Source: Avimonas intestinalis (lineage in GTDB: Bacteria > Bacillota > Clostridia > Oscillospirales > Acutalibacteraceae). Taken from it: 61,008 bases of DNA. The translations under genes and the position numbers were made by a program. The stretch spans positions 1 to 61,008 of the forward strand of contig CAJFID010000014.1 of assembly GCA_904380375.1 (NCBI GenBank). The letters run 5' to 3'. Position 1 is the stretch's first letter. Every line of letters starts with the position of its first letter. A model generated the notes under the pieces. That model did no database searches, was not told the origin of the DNA, and saw nothing but the letters and a program-made list of their open reading frames with translations. Below, piece by piece: positions 7,482 to 16,444 of this stretch.

Positions 7482-7943
7482 ATGAAAGGCTTTTTGATGG
7501 GATTTGTGTATGCCGGGCGGGGCCTGTGGTTCTGCCTGCGGCATGAACGCAATTTCCGGATCCATTTGTCCGCGGCGGCGGCCGTGCTGGGGATCGCCCC
7601 GTTTTTCCATCTTTCGCGGGGGGAATGGGCGGCGCTGCTTTTGACGCTCGCCCTGGTTATCGGCGCGGAGGCGCTCAATACCGCGGTGGAACAGGCGGTG
7701 GATCTGGCTAGTCCCGGCCGCCATCCCAAGGCCCGCGCCGCAAAGGATGCTGCGGCGGGGGCCGTTTTGGTCTGCGCCGCGGCCGCCGTCGGGGTTGGAA
7801 TCGCGCTCTTTTCCCGCCCGGCCGGCTGGGCGGCCCTGGCCGCTTTCCTGCTGGACAGGCCCTGGCGCTTGGCGGTGCTGCTCCTGCTGGCGGCGCTGGC
7901 GCTGTGGTTCATCCTTGGCGGCGGTGCAAAGGATGAAAAATAG
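7482..7943 (+). CDS. dgkA: Diacylglycerol/undecaprenol kinase DgkA
   Basis: A 153 aa integral membrane lipid kinase that phosphorylates undecaprenol (Gram-positive type) or diacylglycerol. The catalytic motif EALNTAVEQAVDL and the HPKARAAKDAAAGAVL segment are intact. It has four predicted TM segments, the last two extended by about 25 residues over the usual 125-130 aa. The start is preceded by GAGGGCAG; the same GAGGGCAGYAT unit is duplicated 11 bp upstream and opens a four-codon ORF (MRAV) whose stop overlaps this ATG. Confidence 0.88.
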   Translation: MKGFLMGFVYAGRGLWFCLRHERNFRIHLSAAAAVLGIAPFFHLSRGEWAALLLTLALVIGAEALNTAVEQAVDLASPGRHPKARAAKDAAAGAVLVCAAAAVGVGIALFSRPAGWAALAAFLLDRPWRLAVLLLLAALALWFILGGGAKDEK

Positions 7944-8020
7944 GACCGGCATGCTGGATACTGCCGGATCAAGGAGACAAATAAAGGGGAGAGCGTCCGA
8001 GAAAATAAGCGGAAGAAAGG

Positions 8021-8407
8021 GTGACAAGGGAAATGGAAGGAAGCCCAAAGAGGACGAACGGCGGGCTGATTGCGGCTATCCTGGCCGCCGCCGTGTTGGT
8101 GACGGGCGGCTTGGTTTACCTGGCGCAGAACCTTCCTCTGCAATCCTATCCCAGTTCGCTGGATGTGTGGCTGGCAAATGCCGGTGCTGAGGGTGACGGA
8201 AACGTGGAAAACCCAAAGGCATTCCTAACGCTTGATGAGGCGGCGGCGTATATCGGCATTGATTCGTACACCCTGTCCCAATGGGCGGCGGAGGGACGCA
8301 TCGACGGCTGTTTCCTCCGCCTTTCAAACGGGACGCTGCTGTTTTCCAAGGACGAGCTGAAGGCCGCCATTGAAGCCCTGATGGCGGCGGGGGCCGACTT
8401 CTCCTGA
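8021..8407 (+). CDS. Membrane-anchored excisionase/MerR-like HTH protein
   Basis: A 128 aa protein with one TM segment (GLIAAILAAAVLVTGGLVYL, about residues 15-34) after a Lys/Arg-containing N-terminus, a 30-residue linker, and an HTH_17-type domain (FLTLDEAAAYIGIDSYTLSQ..., about 68-120). By the positive-inside rule the HTH fold would face outside the membrane, which is unusual. It occupies the slot between dgkA and era where Bacillus has cdd. The start is GTG 8021 or ATG 8033; both have weak sites. Function unknown. Confidence 0.75.
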   Translation: MTREMEGSPKRTNGGLIAAILAAAVLVTGGLVYLAQNLPLQSYPSSLDVWLANAGAEGDGNVENPKAFLTLDEAAAYIGIDSYTLSQWAAEGRIDGCFLRLSNGTLLFSKDELKAAIEALMAAGADFS

Positions 8408-8488
8408 CGGCGGACGGATGATCCACGGACCGGCAGGGATAACCGGCCATTTCAAAAAGAGGAAATTACAACGAAACGGAGAAGCACT

Positions 8489-9433
8489 ATGCCAACAACG
8501 TCAGAATCCAAGCAGCCGGCAAACCGCCCGGCCTCTACCCGCTCGGCCTTCATTGCCCTGATCGGCCGGCCCAACGTGGGAAAATCGTCCTTGCTCAACG
8601 CGATGGTAGGCCGCAAGGTGGCCATCGTTTCGGACAAGCCGCAGACGACCCGCAACCGCATCATGGGGGTGCTGACCAAAGGGGAGACGCAGCTCGTTTT
8701 CCTTGATACCCCCGGCGCCCACCGCCCCCGTACCCGGCTGGGGGATTTTATGGTCAAGTCGATCAGCGAGGCGGTTTCGGGGGTGGACGCCGCCGTCCTG
8801 GTGGCGGAACCGACCCTCGGCGCGGTGAAGGAGGAGGAGCGGAATCTGCTGGCCCAATGCCGCAAAAGCCGGCTCCCCGTCGTGCTGGTCATCAATAAGA
8901 CGGATACGCTGGCGGAGAAAAGCCGGCTCCTGCCGGTAATGGAAAAATGGCGGCAGGAGTATGATTTTGCGGCGATCCTGCCCGTTTCCGCCCTCACCGG
9001 GGACGGCGTGGACGACGTGGTGCGGGAGCTGTCGCAATTCACCTTTGAAAGCCCGCATTTTTTTCCGGACGATATGGTCAGCGATCAGCCCGAGCGGGTG
9101 GTCGCTGCCGAGCTCATCCGGGAGAAGATGCTTTGCCTCCTGCGGGACGAGATCCCGCACGGCGTGGCGGTCGTGATTGAAAACGCCCGGGAGCGGGAAA
9201 CCGAGCACGGTCCAATCTTGGACCTGGACGCTTACATCTACTGCGAAAAGGAGAGCCACAAGGGGATCATCATCGGCAAGCGGGGCGCTATGCTCAAGGA
9301 AATCGGCAGCCAGGCGCGGCAGGAGATGGAGTCGCTGTTCGGCGCAAAGGTCAACCTTCAGTGCTGGGTCAAGGTCAAGGAGGATTGGCGCAACCGGCAG
9401 GGACTGCTCGGCAGCTTTGGATATAAACTGTAA
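8489..9433 (+). CDS. era: GTPase Era
   Basis: A 314 aa essential ribosome-assembly GTPase that binds the 3' end of 16S rRNA. It carries G1 GRPNVGKS near 26-33, DTPG in G3, NKTD in G4 and a C-terminal KH domain with GIIIGKRGAMLKEIG. The N-terminus is about 15 residues longer than usual (Ser/Thr/Pro rich). It lies within the dgkA-era-recO conserved block. Confidence 0.96.
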   Translation: MPTTSESKQPANRPASTRSAFIALIGRPNVGKSSLLNAMVGRKVAIVSDKPQTTRNRIMGVLTKGETQLVFLDTPGAHRPRTRLGDFMVKSISEAVSGVDAAVLVAEPTLGAVKEEERNLLAQCRKSRLPVVLVINKTDTLAEKSRLLPVMEKWRQEYDFAAILPVSALTGDGVDDVVRELSQFTFESPHFFPDDMVSDQPERVVAAELIREKMLCLLRDEIPHGVAVVIENARERETEHGPILDLDAYIYCEKESHKGIIIGKRGAMLKEIGSQARQEMESLFGAKVNLQCWVKVKEDWRNRQGLLGSFGYKL

Positions 9434-9536
9434 GGCCCCTTGGAAAAAGGCAGAACTTTCCGTAACAAGTTTCCGGGTATGCCCGCGCTCGGATGCGGTA
9501 TGCTAAGCCTATCCAAAACGATGGGAGGCGCGGAAG

Positions 9537-9704
9537 ATGAAACGCGGCGATTTATGGGATGCCTTTGCCAAAACCGGGCGGATTGAGGACTATCTCCGCT
9601 ACCGCGGCGTGGATATTTATCAAATGGCGGACAGCGAGGCGAAAAAACGGCATGAAGCAGACCACCGACGCCCTGATCATCCGGGAAAACAACAATATTG
9701 GTGA
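9537..9704 (+). CDS. yqzL: YqzL-family small protein
   Basis: A 55-codon ORF with GGGAGG nine bases before its ATG. The N-terminus MKRGDLWDAFAKTGRIEDYL matches the YqzL pattern (W..F..TG.I..YL), and its place between era and recO is exactly that of yqzL in Bacillus. Function unknown. The last 53 bp overlap recO in another frame, and that tail appears not to be constrained. Confidence 0.8.
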   Translation: MKRGDLWDAFAKTGRIEDYLRYRGVDIYQMADSEAKKRHEADHRRPDHPGKQQYW

Positions 9705-10488
9705 GGCCGACCGGTTCGTGACCGCCCTGACGCGGGATTTCGGCGTGGTCCGCGCGGCGGCCAGAGGGGCGCGCAACCTCAAAAACCGGAAGTCCTCCGC
9801 CACGCAGCTGTTGTCTTATTCCCGCCTGACGCTTTACCGCGGGCGGGAAAAATACATAATTGACGATGTGGAACCGATCCGCGTGTTTTTTGAACTGCGC
9901 TCCGATATAGAGAAGCTTTCCCTCTCCCAGTATTTCTGCGAGCTGGCCGGCGTGCTGGCTCCGCGGGAAGAGCCGGCGGAGGATTTCCTGCGCCTCATGC
10001 TCAATGCCCTGCATTTTTTAGGGGAAGGCAAGCGGGATCCCCGGCAGATCAAGGCGGTGGTGGAGCTGCGCATGGCCGCCCTGGCCGGCTTTATGCCCGA
10101 TCTGATGGCCTGTGCCGGCTGCGGCGCGTATGAGGGGCAGGAGATGTGGTTTTCCCCGCAGGAGGGGCTGTTGCTGTGCGGGCGGTGCCGCGCTTCCCGG
10201 CCGGGGACGGGGCTGGTGCCGATGCCGGGCAATGTCCTGGCGGCCATGCGGCATATTGTGTATTCCCCCTTTGACGGCTGCTTTTCCTTTGGGATGGCGC
10301 CGGAGGGAATGGAGCTTCTAGCCCGGCAGACCGAGTGCTTTCTGCTGGCCCAGCTGAACCGGGGATTCAAAACCCTCGATTTTTATCATTCCCTCTCAGC
10401 TCCGTCCCTCTTCCCGAATAGGGGAGGCGCGCCCGGCGGGGCAGAGGGGGGCGCCGGCGAAGGGGCACCGGACGAGGCGGAAGGCTAA
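9652..10488 (+). CDS. recO: DNA repair protein RecO
   Basis: A 278 aa recombination mediator that loads RecA on SSB-coated DNA with RecR. There is an N-terminal OB fold (TTDALIIRENNNIGEADRFV), then a helical domain with a zinc site (CAGCG near 162 and CGRC near 186). The start overlaps yqzL; no strong ribosome binding site is visible, suggesting translational coupling. The C-terminal 30 residues are Gly/Ala/Glu rich and probably disordered. Confidence 0.9.
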   Translation: MKQTTDALIIRENNNIGEADRFVTALTRDFGVVRAAARGARNLKNRKSSATQLLSYSRLTLYRGREKYIIDDVEPIRVFFELRSDIEKLSLSQYFCELAGVLAPREEPAEDFLRLMLNALHFLGEGKRDPRQIKAVVELRMAALAGFMPDLMACAGCGAYEGQEMWFSPQEGLLLCGRCRASRPGTGLVPMPGNVLAAMRHIVYSPFDGCFSFGMAPEGMELLARQTECFLLAQLNRGFKTLDFYHSLSAPSLFPNRGGAPGGAEGGAGEGAPDEAEG

Positions 10489-10590
10489 GCCGGAGCCTGC
10501 GTGCCTCTTTTTCTCAAATGGATGGAATGGCGTCGGCAAGGCGGCGTGGCCGTTCGGGCAACGGCCGGGCAGGGGCTGGAGGGATGCGTT

Positions 10591-11217
10591 TTGAACGCTT
10601 ATCGGGTGATTGACGAAAAAACGTGGAAAAGGGCGGCGCACTGCCGGGTGTTCCGTAACAGCGTGGAGCCCTCCTTTTGCGTGACCTTTGCCTTGGACGT
10701 CACGGATTTCCGGGAGAAAATTCGGCAGCAGGGGCTTTCCTTTACGCTGGCCATGGTCTACGCCGCGTGCCGGTGCGCCAATGACATAGAAGAGTTCCGG
10801 TACCGTTTCCTGGACGGCAAGGTCGTTTTGTTTGAGAAAATTGATACGGCGTTTACCTATTTGCGCCCGGATACCGGCCTATTCAAGGTAGTAACGGTGC
10901 CCATGCAGGACACCTTACAGGAGTATGTGAAGCTGGCGGCGCAAACGGCAAAGCAGCAGCGGGAATACTTTACAGGGCCGCTGGGCAAGGACGTCTTCCA
11001 ATGCTCGCCGCTGCCCTGGATTTCGTATACGCACATCTCCCATACCATTTCGGGGCAAAAGGACAATTCCACGCCGCTGTTTGACTGGGGGAAATACCAG
11101 GAGAAAGCAGGCCGGGTGGAAATGCCCTTTTCGGTGCAGGCACACCATTCCTTTGTGGATGGGCTCCACGTCGGGAGGCTGGCGGAGCGATTGCAGGCGT
11201 ATCTGGATGCCTATTGA
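10591..11217 (+). CDS. Chloramphenicol acetyltransferase-like protein (CAT family)
   Basis: A 208 aa protein with the type A CAT layout. The N-terminus is NAYRVIDEKTWKRAAH, there is a central WISYTHISHTI segment, and the catalytic His motif QAHHSFVDGLH sits near residues 183-193. The reaction would be acetyl transfer from acetyl-CoA to a hydroxyl. The TTG start at 10591 has GGAGGG six bases upstream and gives the family length; a GTG at 10501 would add 30 unrelated residues. Many CAT-fold proteins in commensals do not confer resistance, so the substrate is open. Confidence 0.78.
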   Translation: MNAYRVIDEKTWKRAAHCRVFRNSVEPSFCVTFALDVTDFREKIRQQGLSFTLAMVYAACRCANDIEEFRYRFLDGKVVLFEKIDTAFTYLRPDTGLFKVVTVPMQDTLQEYVKLAAQTAKQQREYFTGPLGKDVFQCSPLPWISYTHISHTISGQKDNSTPLFDWGKYQEKAGRVEMPFSVQAHHSFVDGLHVGRLAERLQAYLDAY

Positions 11218-11308
11218 CGCAGCTCCAACCCGGCGGGGAGGGCTTCGGCTTTCCCTGGGATATCATTGCCGTTCGAAGGAAATGGAAAAATATTCCTAAA
11301 ATTATCTG

Positions 11309-11337
11309 TCGACGGCGACGGGAAATTTTGCTATACT
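11309..11337 (+). promoter_or_regulatory. Extended -10 promoter for the two-TM protein gene
   Basis: TCGACG, 17 bp, then TGC-TATACT. The 230-nt leader that follows contains GCAGGCGCC (11481-11489) pairing with GGCGCCTGC (11522-11530), a possible attenuator or mRNA-stabilising hairpin. Confidence 0.6.
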
Positions 11338-11576
11338 GAAGGGAACAAATAGAAAGCGGCGTACCGCGCCGGCGGATCCCGGATAGCCGCGTGAAAATTC
11401 CGCCGGAGCCGGGCCTTTCCCCGGCGGCCCGGAGCATTTGGCCGCGGAGTTGGGCGCTTCACTCTTGCGGGGGAGCGTTTGCAGGCGCCTGTGAAAAGGC
11501 TGCGAAGGACGGCGGGTGTCCGGCGCCTGCCTCTGTTGTTACTTCTTTGCCGCGCGGCGGCGGATCGGAGGAACCC

Positions 11577-12566
11577 ATGAATACCGAAACCATGAACGAC
11601 CGTGCCCAACTGTTCGGTAAGGAATATCTTGAGAAATACGCGCGATCCCGGCGGGTTGCCGGGATCGTCATGGCGGTGCTCTGCGTCCTGTTCTTGGCAG
11701 TGGCCCAGGCTTTCACATACGTTATCGCCCAAAGGGCCGGACTGGCTGGGACGAACGCGGCAATTCTGGCGGCCGTCCCCTTTGTCGGGCCGGCGTTCCT
11801 CTGTGTCGAGACGGCGATGGCGGGCTGGGGGGAGATCGTCCGCCTTGAAGTGTTCAGCCCGGAATTCCTGCGCCCTCTGCTCCTGCTTTGTGCGCTGGTT
11901 CTGTCGGTGCTGTTCCTGTTCCTTGGCGCACATTGCCATGATCTTCGCCGGCGTGCACTCGGCGTATTGGCCGAGCGGCAGGAGGCGGAAGCCCTGCTGG
12001 CGGAAAAACAGGCGGCGCGGCAGAAGCTTGCCGCTGCTTCAACGCCGATCGTGATCCGGCCCGGCGCGGCGAAGCCTGATCTCGCTTATGCGGCGGAGCC
12101 GGCGGCCGCGGCCTCTTCGGGGGCGGGGATGACTCCGGCGCCTGCTGTGCCCTCGGCGGGGAAGAGCGAGGCGCCTGCCGCCCCGGCAGGCTCGGAGTCC
12201 GGCAAACGCCCCGCGGCGGCGGCCGTGCAGCCGTCCCCTGACGTGAGGACGGTGCGGGAGGTTCCCGTCCCCTCCGGGGCAGGAAAAACCGCGGCCGCTT
12301 CAATGCCGCCCCAAGCGCCGTCCGCTTCTCCGGCGGCCCGTCCGGCCGGGGAACAACCGATGGGCAAGGCGGAGAATGCGGCGCGTCCGGTATCTGCCGT
12401 CCCGTCCGGTGCACCGTCTCGTCCGGCTGCTTCAGTACCGGCTGCGGCGGCCGACCGCGGGCAAACGCCGCAAGCCGGCCGTACGCCCGATTCCTCCCTG
12501 CAAAAGGCGGAGGAGGAATACAACCGCGCCATGCAAGATGTGCTGGCGTTCCTAAACAAAAAATAA
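11577..12566 (+). CDS. Two-TM membrane protein with long Ala/Pro-rich cytoplasmic tail
   Basis: A 329 aa protein not assigned to a family. TM segments lie at about residues 25-48 and 97-119, followed by a charged helix (ALGVLAERQEAEALLAEKQA) and then about 150 residues of low-complexity Ala/Pro/Ser sequence. It ends in a short conserved-looking helix (EEEYNRAMQDVLAFLNKK). The low-complexity linker with a terminal peptide suggests a tether that presents a protein-interaction motif. GGAGG precedes the ATG. It has its own promoter and terminator, so it is not co-transcribed with mutS2. Confidence 0.7.
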   Translation: MNTETMNDRAQLFGKEYLEKYARSRRVAGIVMAVLCVLFLAVAQAFTYVIAQRAGLAGTNAAILAAVPFVGPAFLCVETAMAGWGEIVRLEVFSPEFLRPLLLLCALVLSVLFLFLGAHCHDLRRRALGVLAERQEAEALLAEKQAARQKLAAASTPIVIRPGAAKPDLAYAAEPAAAASSGAGMTPAPAVPSAGKSEAPAAPAGSESGKRPAAAAVQPSPDVRTVREVPVPSGAGKTAAASMPPQAPSASPAARPAGEQPMGKAENAARPVSAVPSGAPSRPAASVPAAAADRGQTPQAGRTPDSSLQKAEEEYNRAMQDVLAFLNKK

Positions 12567-12583
12567 CCGCGGCGATGCCGATG

Positions 12584-12618
12584 CCGCCGGAGGCTCCCAC
12601 GCCTTCCGGCGGATTTTT
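12584..12618 (+). terminator. Rho-independent terminator
   Basis: CCGCCGGA pairs with TCCGGCGG over a 10-nt loop, followed by ATTTTT. It separates the two-TM gene from mutS2. Confidence 0.7.
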
Positions 12619-12660
12619 CGGCGGCTGGCGGCTTTTGCCTTTTATTGAGAGGAATTCGTT

Positions 12661-15078
12661 ATGAACCGAAATTACAAAGCGCTGGAGCTGGATAAGGTGC
12701 TTGAGCTCCTGGCGAATGAGACGACCTGTGACGACGCGGCCGAGCAGGCCCGCCTGCTGGAGCCCTCCGCCGACCTGACGGAGGTGCGCCGCCGCATGGC
12801 CGACACGGCGGCGGCGGCGATGCTGATGGCGCGCTTCGGCTCCCCCTCCTTCGGCGGCGCGAAGAATGTCACCAACGCTCTGCGCCGGGCGGAGGCGGGC
12901 GCATCCCTGTCCATGCGGGAGCTGCTCGCGATTGCCGAAGCCCTGCGGATCATCCGCTCCCTTCACGAGTGGAGGGGCCACTGCGCCGGGGTGGAAACCT
13001 GCCTGGACGACCGGTTTGACGTGCTGACCCCGAATAAATACCTGGAAGAAAAGATCACCACTGCCATCCTGTCTGAGGAAGAGGTGGCCGACAGCGCGTC
13101 CCTCGAACTAGCCAATATCCGGCGGAAAATGCGGGCCGCCTCCGGGCGGGTACGGGAGCAGCTCGACCGCATGATCCGTTCCCCCGCCTATCAGAAGCTG
13201 CTGCAAGACCCGATCGTGACCATCCGCGGCGGGCGGTTTGTCGTCCCCGTCAAGGCCGAGCACCGCAGTGAGGTCGCGGGGCTGGTGCACGACACCTCCG
13301 CTTCCGGCGCCACCGTGTTTGTGGAGCCCATGCCGGTGGTCGAGGCGAATAATGAGCTGCGCGTCCTTGCCTCCCGCGAGGAGGCTGAAATTGAGAGGAT
13401 TTTAAGCGAGCTGTCCGCAGAGGCGGGGAGCTTTGCCGACGGGATCATCGCCGATTACCAGGTGCTGGTGGAGCTGAACCTGATCTTTGCCAAAGCCCGG
13501 CTGGCATACAAAATGAAGGCGAGCGAGCCCCAGCTGGCCGACGACGGCCACATCCTGCTGCGGCACGCCCGCCATCCGCTGCTCGACCCGAAAAAAGCGG
13601 TGCCGATTGACGTGGAGCTCGGCGGCCGCTTTGACACCCTGGTCATCACCGGCCCGAACACCGGCGGCAAGACGGTCACGCTCAAGACCCTCGGCCTGCT
13701 GTCGCTGATGGCGATGTGCGGGCTGATGCCTCCGGTGGACGACGGCAGCCGCCTTTCGGTGTTCCGGGAGGTACTGGCGGATATTGGCGATGAGCAGTCG
13801 ATTGAACAATCCCTCTCTACTTTTTCCGCCCATATGACCAACCTGATCCGGATCCTCGCCAAGGCGGGGGTGCACTCCCTGGTTCTTGTGGACGAATTGG
13901 GGGCGGGCACCGACCCGGTGGAGGGCGCGGCTCTCGCCACCGCGATTTTGGAACGGCTGCGGGAGCAGGGCGCGCGGGTGGCCGCCACCACCCATTACGC
14001 CGAGCTGAAGGCTTACGCCATCCATACGCCGGGGGTGGAGAACGGGAGCTGCGAATTCGACGTGGCGACGCTGCGCCCGACCTATCGCCTGCTGGTCGGG
14101 GTGCCGGGGCGGTCGAACGCCTTTGCCATTTCGGAACGGCTTGGCATGGATCCTGCCCTGGTAAACCGCGCGCGGGATCTGGTTTCCGGCGAGGACCGGC
14201 GACTGGAAGATGTGGTCGTCACCCTAGAGGAGCGGCGGCAGACCCTTGAAAAAGAGCTCTCCGAGGCCCATGCGATGCGGGCCAAAGCGGAGGCCGCCGG
14301 CCAGCGGGCCCAGGCCGAGCTGGAGGAGCTGGACCGGCTCCGGGAGACGGAGCTGGAGAAGGCGCGCGGAGAAGCACGCCGGATCGTACAGCGCGCCCGT
14401 GCCGAGGCGCAGCAGCTGATGGACGAGCTGGATGCGCTTCGCCGCCAGAAAAACGCGGCGGAATTCGCCTCAAAAGCCCAGGCGGCGAAAAGCCAGCTGC
14501 GCTCCCGGCTCCGGGCTATGGAGGACGCGGTTGACCCCGTTACCCAGCGTCGCCAGGAAAGCTACACCCTCCCTCGGCCGCTCCGGGCCGGGGATACGGT
14601 GCTCCTGACGGATATTGACAAGAGGGGCGTGGTCCTCACCCCGCCGGATGACGGCGGCATGGTCCAGGTGCAGGCGGGGATCATTAAGACCCGGGTGCCG
14701 GTGGGCAGCCTCCGCCTGCTTGATGAACAGCAGGCCGCCCCGGGGAAAAGCGGCGGCCCGGCGGAGCACAGCCATCCCGGCAGGGAGAGATCCTCCCGCC
14801 CGGAAAAGGGCGTCATTTCCCGCGCCCAGCGGGAGGCGCATATGGAAATCGACCTGCGCGGCAAAACGACGGACGAGGGGATCCTTGAGCTCGACCGTTT
14901 CCTGGACGAAGCGGTGCTGTCCGGGCTTGAGCAGGTGACGGTGATCCACGGCAAGGGGACCGGCGCGCTGCGCGCCGCTGTGCAGCAGCATCTGAAAACC
15001 CATCCGTCGGTTAAGAGTTTCCGCCTTGGCGTTTACGGCGAGGGAGAAAACGGCGTCACGATTGTGCAGCTGAAATAA
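12661..15078 (+). CDS. mutS2: Endonuclease MutS2
   Basis: An 805 aa MutS2. It has an N-terminal clamp region, an ATPase domain with Walker A GPNTGGKT at about 331-338 and Walker B LVLVDELGAGTDP near 407, a long coiled coil (about 520-620), and a C-terminal Smr nuclease domain with IDLRGKT and HGKGTGALR. MutS2 suppresses homologous recombination or acts in ribosome rescue of collided ribosomes, rather than in mismatch repair. It is monocistronic between two terminators. Confidence 0.95.
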   Translation: MNRNYKALELDKVLELLANETTCDDAAEQARLLEPSADLTEVRRRMADTAAAAMLMARFGSPSFGGAKNVTNALRRAEAGASLSMRELLAIAEALRIIRSLHEWRGHCAGVETCLDDRFDVLTPNKYLEEKITTAILSEEEVADSASLELANIRRKMRAASGRVREQLDRMIRSPAYQKLLQDPIVTIRGGRFVVPVKAEHRSEVAGLVHDTSASGATVFVEPMPVVEANNELRVLASREEAEIERILSELSAEAGSFADGIIADYQVLVELNLIFAKARLAYKMKASEPQLADDGHILLRHARHPLLDPKKAVPIDVELGGRFDTLVITGPNTGGKTVTLKTLGLLSLMAMCGLMPPVDDGSRLSVFREVLADIGDEQSIEQSLSTFSAHMTNLIRILAKAGVHSLVLVDELGAGTDPVEGAALATAILERLREQGARVAATTHYAELKAYAIHTPGVENGSCEFDVATLRPTYRLLVGVPGRSNAFAISERLGMDPALVNRARDLVSGEDRRLEDVVVTLEERRQTLEKELSEAHAMRAKAEAAGQRAQAELEELDRLRETELEKARGEARRIVQRARAEAQQLMDELDALRRQKNAAEFASKAQAAKSQLRSRLRAMEDAVDPVTQRRQESYTLPRPLRAGDTVLLTDIDKRGVVLTPPDDGGMVQVQAGIIKTRVPVGSLRLLDEQQAAPGKSGGPAEHSHPGRERSSRPEKGVISRAQREAHMEIDLRGKTTDEGILELDRFLDEAVLSGLEQVTVIHGKGTGALRAAVQQHLKTHPSVKSFRLGVYGEGENGVTIVQLK

Positions 15079-15088
15079 AAGGACAACA

Positions 15089-15130
15089 GACAGGGAGCCA
15101 AAGCGGACTGCTTTGGCTCCCTGTTTGTTT
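15089..15130 (+). terminator. Rho-independent terminator of mutS2
   Basis: ACAGGGAGCCAAAG pairs with CTTTGGCTCCCTGT around a short loop, followed by TTGTTTT. Confidence 0.9.
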
Positions 15131-15252
15131 TATGCCGTTTCGCGTTCACTAGCTCCCGGGGACGGCTTGATGCCCGTTGGCGGAGAGCCGTTGTGGTGAA
15201 AGCCGGTCCTCTCGCACGGCCGCCGCTCTTGCGGGTTTTGCGCGGGTAGCCG

Positions 15253-16386
15253 TTATGCCGGCCGCATATTGGCGGCGTAACGGTCCACCGCGAAGTTTGG
15301 GAGGTTATACAGCACCAGCAGGTCGGTTGCGTGATTTTCGACCGCATAAGTATAGATATCCTCTATGAAATACCGCGGATCAATCACCAGGATCCGTTCG
15401 TAATGGGCGGCCAGGAAGGGGACGAAGCAGTGGGCGTAGGAGTCCTGGACGAGCAGCAGCACCCGCCCGTTTTTGGTCCCGGTCGTGATCTCCACCTTCG
15501 CGTTGTTCCCGCCGAGGAAATAGGAATATTTGTCCTTTTGGGTGAGAAATTCCTCTTTATACAAGGTGTCCTCAACCGTACCGTCGTCGTAGAGGACGGA
15601 AACCTCGACCGGGTCGTCGGCCACATAGGCCGTCACGCTGTCCGGCTGGATGGTGGGGAGGTTGGCCTTGGAATACAGCGTCCCGTAAAACGCATCCGAT
15701 ATGGTTTCTTGCCGGAAGGCGTCCTCCGGCAGCGGATCCAGCCCGTTTTCCGCCGCCCAGGCGGCATAGACCAGATAGGCGGCTTGGGTGGTCCAGTGAT
15801 GGTCGGTGCGGTAATACAGCGGGATATCGGTATGGCTTTTCAGCAGGTCGGCCGCGTTGTAGAGCGGCGCGTCCGCCTCAAGGATTGCCGCCGCCTTTTC
15901 CAGCGCCGCGGCCTGGTCCGGTACCGGCGCAAAAGCCGGGAGGCGGTCGGTCAGGATAGCCGACGCGGTGGGGATCAGCAGCGAGGACGCGTGAAAGTCC
16001 GGGTTTTCCGCCTTCAGCGCCCGCGCCAAAGCCGCCGCGGCTTCCGCATTTTTGGCAAGCTGCGCGTCGTTAATGGCCTCTCCGGCGTCAAACAGGGTAC
16101 CCTCTTTGCCGAAATAGACCCGTTGGTTGTCCTTTTTCAGCAGGGCCAGTTCGGCCATGGTTTTCAGCCCAATCCAGCCGTCCCGCCCAAGGAACTGGTC
16201 AGCCGTATACTTTTCAAAATCCCGCCCGAATTTGCCGGATGCGATGTCTTCCGCATTCGGCGAAGGGAGCGTCTGCAAATAGCGGTTCTCGCTTTCGGAA
16301 AATTCCTTCTGCGGGACCAGGAGGTTGGCGATCGACACGCCGAACAGGAGGACGACAAAGCCGATCGCGATCACTTTCTTATTCAA
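15253..16386 (-). CDS. DHHW-motif (AlgX/AlgJ-like) secreted protein
   Basis: A 377 aa protein with an N-terminal signal anchor (residues 3-22) and an SGNH-like extracytoplasmic domain bearing the family-defining TDHHW near residue 195. Such proteins partner with MBOAT acyltransferases to O-acetylate surface polysaccharides. The start is TTG with AAAGGCAGGATC upstream. It is the last gene of a four-gene minus-strand cluster, 58 bp after the MBOAT gene. Confidence 0.85.
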   Translation of the reverse strand: MNKKVIAIGFVVLLFGVSIANLLVPQKEFSESENRYLQTLPSPNAEDIASGKFGRDFEKYTADQFLGRDGWIGLKTMAELALLKKDNQRVYFGKEGTLFDAGEAINDAQLAKNAEAAAALARALKAENPDFHASSLLIPTASAILTDRLPAFAPVPDQAAALEKAAAILEADAPLYNAADLLKSHTDIPLYYRTDHHWTTQAAYLVYAAWAAENGLDPLPEDAFRQETISDAFYGTLYSKANLPTIQPDSVTAYVADDPVEVSVLYDDGTVEDTLYKEEFLTQKDKYSYFLGGNNAKVEITTGTKNGRVLLLVQDSYAHCFVPFLAAHYERILVIDPRYFIEDIYTYAVENHATDLLVLYNLPNFAVDRYAANMRPA

Positions 16387-16444
16387 AACAGGATCCTGCC
16401 TTTCCGGCCTGTCAAAGCCTTTATCCGCCTTATCCTTATATTGG

